This document shows, piece after piece, positions 56,866 through 64,000 of a stretch of 64,000 nt of DNA (positions within the stretch are counted from its first letter, which is position 1; each line of letters starts with the position of its first letter). A model generated the notes under the pieces. The model was not told the DNA's origin. It did no database searches and saw nothing but the letters and a program-made list of their open reading frames with translations. Origin of the DNA: Vandiemenella viatica (lineage: Eukaryota > Arthropoda > Insecta > Orthoptera > Morabidae); assembly GCA_031002005.1 (NCBI GenBank), contig JARYHS010008074.1:272987930-273051929 (forward strand), given 5' to 3'. The position numbers and the translations under genes are program-made.

Positions 56866-57480
56866 ACTTGTATGGAAAAGAAAATATCAACCATTTTTAA
56901 TTATATTTTTGTGATAAGAGTACCATACTGTGGTTAGATTATCGGGGTATTTTACTATGATTTATTTAAATAAATTCATTTTACTTTAATTTTACTATAA
57001 TATCAAAAATGGTTAGCGGTCATTTATCTGGGTGGATACATTTCGTGATTCGTACATTTCTCTGAGTTTTGAATTAACTTAATTTTTTCTCATCATCTAA
57101 CTGATACAGGTAATATAATGTAAACATAGAATAAATACCCTTCTCCTTACATTAATTTTAATTTTTGCATTTGGCTGTCATAGATAAATAAAAAGCAATA
57201 TGTAAATTTAAACGAACTTGTAACTTTGTGGCATATAATTGCCTCGCATTAATTTTTTTCCCCTGCTCTCCGTATTTCTAATATGTCTGCTCACTGCTAT
57301 TTTGCGGCAATTATATCGTTGTTGAATTGCTAGTGTCACATGGCTTATACAGTTGATGATTTAAATCTAATAAAAAGGTTATCTTAAATCTCATTTAATA
57401 GCTAACACATGTATAAAATACTAAGGGTATCATCTATAATTGTAGTAGGAATTTATTCAGGAAAAGCTTGTAAGGAAAAG
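56866..57480. repeat. ~600-bp unit repeated at 57470-57504 plus 63548-64000
   Basis: Blocks of this unit (TGGAAAAGAA, CATTTTTAATTATAT, GTGGTTAGATTATC, GTATTT, AATACCCTTCTCCTTAC, GCATTTGGCTGTCATAGATA) recur in the same order just left and right of the PLE insertion (57470-57504 and 63548-63930). The PLE dimer thus landed in the second unit of a tandem pair. Within the right copy a ~66-bp piece is itself duplicated (about 63784-63850 and 63850-63915). Confidence 0.65.
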
Positions 57481-58439
57481 AATCATTTTTAATTATATCT
57501 TTCGGATAAAGGAAACAAAGAAACTGCCGCGAGGCACTGAAAATAAGATAGGATAGGGAAAATAAACAGTTACCTGTCACTTACCACAGATGAAGCCAGG
57601 AGGGCGAGACACGTAAAAACACAGAAACACACGAATTGCACAATATTTCGACCTTAGTCTTACTCATGTGGGAGGCGAGACATATGGCAGGGGGAAAGAT
57701 GTGGTCACATCCCAACCCGCCACATGAATGAAGCACAGGCGGAAAATGCGTGGTAGTGGTAGAATTGCCGGGGGGGGAAATAGGCTTGACCAGCGATAAA
57801 AGTGATACAAAACAATATAATCTTTGTGTAGCTTAATTGAAAAAGTTGAAAATAAATAATAAAGTTGTAAAAAAATAGTAAAAAAATAATATTATATATA
57901 TATTAATAACAATGAGCAGGAAAAAGCTTTAAGGCAATAAAATTAAGGAAGGATAGGGAAATATGACCCAGTACTTACCACAGATGAAGGCGGCTGGGAC
58001 GACGAACAAAAAACAAACACAAGAGAAGTGCAATATTTCGGCCTACAGCAGCCTTAAACGTGCAGAAGGTGAAGCCCCAGGCGGCGTCACATGTGTACAC
58101 ATAGACAGCCGACTGGTGAATGGCGTCTCAGGCACGGATGGTAGTTTAAGTGGTGGGAGGGGGGGGGGGGGAGTAAGCTCAAATATTAGATCGATAATCG
58201 ATACTGATAAAGATATGTTATTATTGAAAGAGATGAAAAAATAACTGGGTGGGGATATATATATATATAACTATAATTGAAAAGTAAAATAAAATGTAAG
58301 TAGCATGGAAAATAGTAAATACAGAACTAAAAAAAAAATAATATATATATAAATGGTATAGATAATAAGTGCTGGGTCTAGTGGGCAGAAATTATTGGAG
58401 ATTGAGGCCAGGAGGATGTCTGGTGTCAAGGATATTCTG

Positions 58440-59533
58440 GTAGGGACAGTTCCCATCTACGAAGTTCAGAGGGGGTCGTATTGTTAGGGAAAACTCTGAT
58501 TGCTCTAACTGAAAAACAGATGTTCAAATTATTGATTTTGTGGGAACTGGCATGTTTTGCAACTGGATGGGCCTCATTGTTAGTATAGACTGTCTGCCTG
58601 TGGCCATTCATTCTGATAGCTAGGGGATTGGTTGTGAGGCCTATATATGAGCTGGAGCAATGGAGGCATGTCAGTTGGTATATGAGGTGTGTTGTCATGC
58701 AAGTAGCATGACCAATGATAGGGAATGTCTCACCTGTTGTAGGATTGGAGTAAGTGGTAGTGGCTGGGTGCATGCTGCATGTTTTACAACGGGGTCTATT
58801 GCATGGGAATGAACCCTGTGGCAGTCTGGGCGAATTACTTGGTGAGTACTTGTGGACCAAGATATTACTTAAATTCGGTGGTCTGCTAAAACATGTGCGA
58901 GGGGCAGTGGGTAGAATTTAATGAGGATGGTGCGCATCCCGGGGAAGGAACGTAGAAAATCATGTCCACGGCGAAGGATTAGGTTAATGGACTCGAGACC
59001 AGGGAAGTACTGAGTGATGAAGGCGGGGCTGTGGTTAGTATCAAGGGGTACTGACTTGGAGTGGCTGTGTGAAGGAAGGGCTATGGCACGGGAGATTTGT
59101 TTGTGTACTAAGTCAGGAGGGCAGCTCCGGAGATGAGAGCTCCAGACAGGTTTTCTGTGTATTGGGAAAGAGATTGTTCATCAGAGCAGATTCGCCTGCC
59201 ACAGAGGGCCAGACTGTAAGGAAGGGAACGTTTGATGTGCAAGGGATGACAACTGTTGAAATGAAGATATTGCTGCAGATTGGTCGGTTTGATATGAACA
59301 GAAGTATGTAGGCGCCCGTTATGCAAGGAAACGTCAACATCAAGAAAGGTAACATGAGTATGGGAGTAAGTCCAAGTAAAGTTGATGGAGTGGTTGTTTA
59401 GGGAGTTGAGGAAGTCTATTAGATGATGCTCATCGTGGGTCCAGATCATAAAGATGTCGTCTATGTATCTGAACCACACAAGAGGTTTAATGGGAAGATT
59501 GCTGAGGAATCGTTGTTCCAGACGGCCCAAGAA
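58440..59533 (-). pseudogene. Family Y PLE protein, minus-strand copy
   Basis: It starts at the head-to-head junction with GRLEQRFLSNLPIKPLVWFR, YIDDIFMIWTH and on through HIKPTNLQQYLHFNS. It loses frame near 59120, and a 2-base loss near 58920 breaks the linker. The C-terminal frame (58860-58430) keeps the Cys-rich linker and the GIY-YIG-like block LIYQLTCLHCSSSYIGLTTN. It differs from the plus copy by few substitutions, e.g. ALCGRR against ALRGRR. Confidence 0.88.
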
Positions 59534-60841
59534 TTCCTGGAAATGCGACCTCCCGGCAGCCTCCCCAAGACATCCTTCCTCATTTCCTTGGCTAACCTCA
59601 TCCTGTCTAACAACTACTTTTCCTTTAATTCACAAATTTACCACCAGTTACGTGGTACTGCAATGGGCACTCGCATGGCACCATCCTATGCAAACCTTTT
59701 CTTGGGCCGTCTGGAACAACGATTCCTCAGCAATCTTCCCATTAAACCTCTTGTGTGGTTCAGATACATAGACGACATCTTTATGATCTGGACCCACGAT
59801 GAGCATCATCTAATAGACTTCCTCAACTCCCTAAACAACCACTCCATCAACTTTACTTGGACTTACTCCCATACTCATGTTACCTTTCTTGATGTTGACG
59901 TTTCCTTGCATAACGGGCGCCTACATACTTCTGTTCATATCAAACCGACCAATCTGCAGCAATATCTTCATTTCAACAGTTGTCATCCCTTGCACATCAA
60001 ACGTTCCCTTCCTTACAGTCTGGCCCTCCGTGGCAGGCGAATCTGCTCTGATGAACAATCTCTTTCCCAATACACAGAAAACCTGTCTGGAGCTCTCATC
60101 TCCCGGAGCTACCCTCCTGACTTAGAACACAAACAAATCTCCCGTGCCATAGCCCTTCCTTCACACAGCCACTCCAAGTCAGTACCCCTTGATACTAACC
60201 ACAGCCCCGCCTTCATCACTCAGTACTTCCCTGGTCTCGAGTCCATTAACCTAATCCTTCGCCGTGGACATGATTTTCTACGGTCCTTCCCCGGGATGCG
60301 CACCATCCTCCATAAAATTCTACCCACTGCCCCTCGCACATGTTTTAGCAGACCACCGAATTTAAGTAATATCTTGGTCCACAAGTACTCACCAAGTAAT
60401 TCGCCCAGACTGCCACAGGGTTCATTCCCATGCAATAGACCCCGTTGTAAAACATGCAGCATGCACCCAGCCACTACCACTTACTCCAATCCTACAACAG
60501 GTGAGACATTCCCTATCATTGGTCATGCTACTTGCATGACAACACACCTCATATACCAACTGACATGCCTCCATTGCTCCAGCTCATATATAGGCCTCAC
60601 AACCAATCCCCTAGCTATCAGAATGAATGGCCACAGGCAGACAGTCTATACTAACAATGAGGCCCATCCAGTTGCAAAACATGCCAGTTCCCACAAAATC
60701 AATAATTTGAACATCTGTTTTTCAGTTAGAGCAATCAGAGTTTTCCCTAACAATACGACCCCCTCTGAACTTCGTAGATGGGAACTGTCCTACCAGAATA
60801 TCCTTGACACCAGACATCCTCCTGGCCTCAATCTCCAATAA
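59534..60841 (+). CDS. Family Y PLE protein, plus-strand copy, open but 5'-truncated
   Basis: An uninterrupted frame runs from the junction to TAA at 60839-60841, about 435 residues. It begins inside the RT (SNNYFSFNSQIYHQLRGTAM, then GTRMAPSYANLF), has the catalytic YIDD (59766-59777), FLDVDVSLHNGRLHTSVHIK, LHFNSCHPLHIKRSLPYSLA, a linker with IKYFPGLESIN-type sequence, a Cys-rich segment (FPCNRPRCKTCSMHP), the GIY-YIG-like block LIYQLTCLHCSSSYIGLTTN with MNGHRQTVY, and the conserved end TPSELRRWELSYQNI. The N-terminal RT motifs, including the first catalytic Asp, are missing, so it cannot act alone. Sequence between 59423 and 59533 in the same frame is the other copy read backwards. Confidence 0.88.
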   Translation, partial: FLEMRPPGSLPKTSFLISLANLILSNNYFSFNSQIYHQLRGTAMGTRMAPSYANLFLGRLEQRFLSNLPIKPLVWFRYIDDIFMIWTHDEHHLIDFLNSLNNHSINFTWTYSHTHVTFLDVDVSLHNGRLHTSVHIKPTNLQQYLHFNSCHPLHIKRSLPYSLALRGRRICSDEQSLSQYTENLSGALISRSYPPDLEHKQISRAIALPSHSHSKSVPLDTNHSPAFITQYFPGLESINLILRRGHDFLRSFPGMRTILHKILPTAPRTCFSRPPNLSNILVHKYSPSNSPRLPQGSFPCNRPRCKTCSMHPATTTYSNPTTGETFPIIGHATCMTTHLIYQLTCLHCSSSYIGLTTNPLAIRMNGHRQTVYTNNEAHPVAKHASSHKINNLNICFSVRAIRVFPNNTTPSELRRWELSYQNILDTRHPPGLNLQ

Positions 60842-61402
60842 TTTCTGCCCACTAGACCCAGCACTTATTATCTATACCATTTATATATATATATATTTTT
60901 TTTAGTTCTGTATTTACTATTTTCCATGCTACTTACATTTTATTTTACTTTTCAATTATAGTTATATATATATATATATATATCCCCACCCAGTTATTTT
61001 TCATCTCTTTCAATAATAACATATCTTTATCAGTATCGATTATCGATCTAATATTTGAGCTTACTCCCCCCCCCCCCCTCCCACCACTTAAACTACCATC
61101 CGTGCCTGAGACGCCATTCACCAGTCGGCTGTCTATGTGTACACATGTGACGCCGCCTGGGGCTTCACCTTCTGCACGTTTAAGGCTGCTGTAGGCCGAA
61201 ATATTGCACTTCTCTTGTGTTTGTTTTTTGTTCGTCGTCCCAGCCGCCTTCATCTGTGGTAAGTGCTGGGTCATATTTCCCTATCCTTCCTTAATTATAT
61301 ATATATATATATATATATAAAAAAAATAACCGACTGTAAAATGAAATGAGAGATGGCAAGTGACAGGTTTAACGTAGGTTTAGGCCAGGGGTGTGTCTGG
61401 TG

Positions 61403-62247
61403 TCAAGGATATGTTGATAGGCTAGTTCCCATCTGCGGAGTTCTGAAGGGGTGGTGGTATTCGGAAAAACTAATTGCTCTGACTGTGAAACAGGTGTTGA
61501 GGTTGTTTGAATTATGGAAGTTCGCATGAATTGCCACGGGATGGTCTGGGTTGGAAGTATAAACTGTTTGCCTGTGGCCATTCATTCTGTAGGAAAGTTG
61601 TTGAGTGGTGAGACCAATGTAAGAGGCAGTGCAGTGGATGCAGGTGAGTTGGTAAATAAGGTGAGTGGTAGCACATGTGGCATGTGCGATTACAGGGAAA
61701 GATTCGCCTGTGACAGGATTAGAGTAAGTAGTGGTGGCAGGGTGCATGCTGCAAGTTTTACAGCGGGGTCTGTAACATGGGAAAGATCCCTGTGGAGGTC
61801 TAGGGGAGTCGGCAGGTAAATACTTGTGGACCAAGATGTTGTACAGATTGGGCGGTCTGCTGAAGCAAGTGCGGGGAGCAGTGGGTAGGATTTTGGGAAG
61901 GAGGAGACGCATTTCAGGGAAGGAACGTAAGAAATCATGCCCACGGCGGAGTATCTGGTTGACAGATTCCAGGCCAGGAAAGAACTGGGTGACAAGTGTT
62001 GGTCCACGGTCAGCTTTAAGAGGTGCAGAACGAGGGTTGCAGGTGATGGCACGGGAAATTTCGGGAGGACGGCGGTTCGAATCCCCGTCCGGGCATCCAG
62101 ATTTGGGTTTTCCATGGTTTCCCCAAATCACTCCAGGTGAATGCCGGGATGCTTCCTTCAAAAAGGCCATGGCCGAATTCCTTCCCATTCCTTGCCCCCA
62201 TCCTTTCCCGTCTCTAAAGACCACGTTGTTAAAAAGGGACGTTAAAC

Positions 62248-62280
<33 letters not shown>

Positions 62281-62520
62281 CGGGAAATTTGTTTTTCCAC
62301 AAGATCATGGGGGTATCGGCGGGAAACAAGGGCTTGGGATAGTTTTTGAGAGTAACTGGAGATTGATTCATGATCAGAACAGATGCGTCTGCCACGGATT
62401 GCAAGGCTGTATGGAAGGGAACGTTTAATGTTGAAGGGGTGACAACTGTCAAAGTGTAGGTATTGTTGTAAATTGGTCGGTTTAATGTGTACTGAGGTAT
62501 GGAGGGTCCCCTGTCGTAGG
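61403..62520 (-). pseudogene. Family X PLE protein, minus-strand copy with SINE
   Basis: From the junction it reads LHTSVHIKPTN-like sequence, SLPYSLAI-type and RRICSDHESIS-type segments, then is split by the SINE at 62062-62280. It resumes with FFPGLESVNQILRRGHDFLR, FPEMRLLLPKILPTAPRTCF, the Cys-rich FPCYRPRCKTCSMHP and LIYQLTCIHCTASYIGLTTQ. A frameshift after TVRAI lies near 61465. The same frameshift is in the plus copy. Confidence 0.85.
62062..62280 (+). repeat. tRNA-derived SINE, 5'-truncated, recent
   Basis: It starts within the tRNA-like head (GGGAGGACGGCGGTTCGAAT, B box GGTTCGAATCC), has the family body, and ends in about 28 A. CGGGAAATTT occurs just before the insert and directly after the poly(A), a 10-bp target duplication. 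It lies in the PLE frame and is the least diverged of the three copies. Confidence 0.9.
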
Positions 62521-63090
62521 GTGATTTCTTACGTTCATTCCCTGAAATGCGTCTCCTCCTTCCCAAAATCCTACCCACTGCTCCCCGCACTTGCTTCAGC
62601 AGACCGCCCAATCTGTACAACATCTTGGTCCACAAGTATTTACCTGCCGACTCCCCTAGACCTCCACAGGGATCTTTCCCATGTTACAGACCCCGCTGTA
62701 AAACTTGCAGCATGCACCCTGCCACCACTACTTACTCTAATCCTGTCACAGGCGGATCTTTCCCTGTAATCGGACATGCCACATGTGCTACCACTCACCT
62801 TATTTACCAACTCACCTGCATCCACTGCACTGCCTCTTACATTGGTCTCACCACTCAACAACTTTCCTACAGAATGAATGGCCACAGGCAAACAGTTTAT
62901 ACTTCCAACCCAGACCATCCCGTGGCAATTCATGCGAACTTCCATAATTCAAACAACCTCAACACCTGTTTCACAGTCAGAGCAATTAGTTTTTCCGAAT
63001 ACCACCACCCCTTCAGAACTCCGCAGATGGGAACTAGCCTATCAACATATCCTTGACACCAGACACACCCCTGGCCTAAACCTACGTTAA
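62520..63090 (+). pseudogene. Family X PLE protein, plus-strand copy
   Basis: It begins at FLRSFPEMRLLLPKILPTAP and covers the Cys-rich linker, the GIY-YIG-like domain (LIYQLTCIHCTASYIGLTTQ) and the C-terminus TPSELRRWELAYQHILDTRH, with a one-base frameshift near 62990. The RT is absent, so this half is shorter at its 5' side than the minus half. The 3' region continues with a (TA)n tract (63132-63157) and the terminal repeat to 63527. Confidence 0.87.
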
Positions 63091-63129
63091 ACCTGTCACT
63101 TGCCATCTCTCATTTCATTTTACAGTCGG

Positions 63130-63130
63130 T

Positions 63131-63160
<30 letters not shown>
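63130..63160. repeat. (TA)n microsatellite in PLE 3' region
   Basis: Alternating TA of 20-30 bp recurs at the equivalent point of each PLE copy: about 57893, 58257, 60883, 60967, 61297 and 63132. It is part of the element and also marks where family Y inserted into family X. Confidence 0.75.
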
Positions 63161-63161
<1 letters not shown>

Positions 63162-64000
63162 ATATTATTATATTATTTTTTACTATTTTTTTATTATTTA
63201 TTTACAACTTTATTATTTATTTTCAACTTTTTGAATTAAGCTACACAAAGATTATATTGTTTTGTATCACTTTTATCGCTGGTCAAGCCTATTTCCCCCC
63301 CCGGCAATTCTACCACTACCACGCATTTTCCGCCTGTGCTTCATTCATGTGGCGGGTTGGGATGTGACCACATCTTTCCCCCTGCCATATGTCTCGCCTC
63401 CCACATGAGTAAGACTAAGGTCGAAATATTGTGCAATTCGTGTGTTTCTGTGTTTTTACGTGTCTCGCCCTCCTGCCTTCATCTGTGGTAAGTGACGGGT
63501 AACTGTTTATTTTCCCTATCCTATCTTATTTTTAATTATATCTTTCGTTATATGAATACGTTACTCTGGTTAGATTATCAGAGTATTTGGTTAATATTTT
63601 AAAATAAATAAATGCATTTCACTTCATATGTCGGTAACTATAATTTCGAAAACGGATAACTGTTATTTATTTGACTAATACATTTCGCATTACGTACGTT
63701 TCTCCTAGTTTTTAATAAACTTCGTTGATTCTTACCGTCTGCCTAAAAAATTCTTAGGTTATGGTATAATCTAGTCCTTATCACTGATACAGATAAAATA
63801 GCGTAAATATTGAATCCCCTTCTCCTTACCGGAATTTCTGCGTCTAACTGATACAGGCAAAATAGCTTAAATATTGAATCTTCTTCTCCTTATATGAGTT
63901 TCTGCATCTAGCTGTAGTAAATAAACAAAATACAACATGAAGGAAGGAATGTAATATGAAGGCTGTTGATTGGCGAGTGACGGCTGTCACGTGACCGTTC

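Larger units (their letters stand above)
57903..61302. mobile_element. Inverted PLE dimer (family Y) nested in the left half of family X
   Basis: The left arm 57936-59533 (minus) and right arm 59699-61302 (plus) are near-identical inverted copies around a 165-bp spacer, the spacer being extra 5' sequence of the right copy. The insertion lies within the (TA)n tract of family X; removing it rejoins the X 3' region exactly as in the intact right copy. About 33 bp at 57903-57935 occur only at the left end, again a one-sided tail. Confidence 0.88.
57505..63527. mobile_element. Inverted PLE dimer (family X) with 20-bp target duplication
   Basis: The 20-mer ATTTTTAATTATATCTTTCG flanks the block at 57485-57504 and 63528-63547. 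The outer ends are inverted copies of one PLE terminus (57545-57902 against 63120-63527). The left end has an extra 40 bp (57505-57544) absent on the right, like the short one-sided tails described for PLEs. The left, minus-strand half is 57545-57902 plus 61303-62520, split by family Y; the right, plus-strand half is 62520-63527. The halves meet head to head. Confidence 0.88.

Noticed and set aside
59423..59533. N-terminal 37 residues of the 472-codon frame starting at 59423
   Set aside because: This part is the antisense of the minus-strand PLE copy read through the palindrome junction, not protein sequence of the element.
57936..61302. The family Y palindrome as a pure assembly artefact
   Set aside because: The arms differ by substitutions and small indels and the block splits family X at one defined point, so an artefact is unlikely, though long reads should confirm.

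Overview
The window looks like insect nuclear DNA: AT-rich, with long introns, GT-AG splice sites and a very heavy load of transposable elements. A large-genome, possibly polyneopteran, insect is my inference. No bacterial, organelle or CRISPR features were seen. A run of exactly 1000 N (20753-21752) is a scaffold gap.

Two host genes are supported, arranged head to head around 51.4-52.5 kb. On the minus strand, five exons (51444-51348, 51263-51166, 41131-40932, 40815-40632, 8546-8454) join in perfect phase into 224 codons of a PANK4-type protein (pantothenate-kinase-like N-terminal domain of 4'-phosphopantetheine phosphatase). The rest of the gene, including the phosphatase domain, lies beyond the left edge. 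On the plus strand, one exon (52536-52684) encodes the N-terminus of RRS1, a ribosome-biogenesis factor whose remaining exons were not found. PANK4 has two tiny introns (84 and 116 bp) and two giant ones (10.0 and 32.1 kb).

Nearly everything else is mobile DNA. 0.7-2.8 kb: Penelope-like element (PLE) fragments, one carrying a SINE. 2.8-6.2 kb: decayed mariner, a Tigger-like TIR element, a Mutator-like transposase and a LINE 3' end. 6.3-6.9 kb: a long inverted repeat. 8.6-17.1 kb: two Helitron-like elements in tandem, full of ~150-bp repeats; the second carries a PLE with a 13-bp target duplication. 17.8-20 kb: SINE, LINE and MITE pieces and a cluster of hairpins sharing one loop. 20.3-23.9 kb: two opposed PLE fragments around the gap and an I-clade LINE. 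26.0-35.9 kb: a nest of elements (hAT containing Helitron, SINE, LINE tail and a second hAT, which contains a piggyBac). 39-49 kb: MITE, two LINE families, Helitron and PLE remnants. 50.2-56.6 kb: inverted-repeat elements and a dispersed ~24-nt motif. 57.5-63.5 kb: an inverted PLE dimer with a 20-bp target duplication, inside which a second inverted PLE dimer has inserted.

The most informative points are the divergent PANK4/RRS1 pair, the predicted retention of kinase catalytic residues in this PANK4, the nested PLE palindromes with short one-sided tails, the hairpin family with constant loop and changing stems, and the clustered 24-nt motif.
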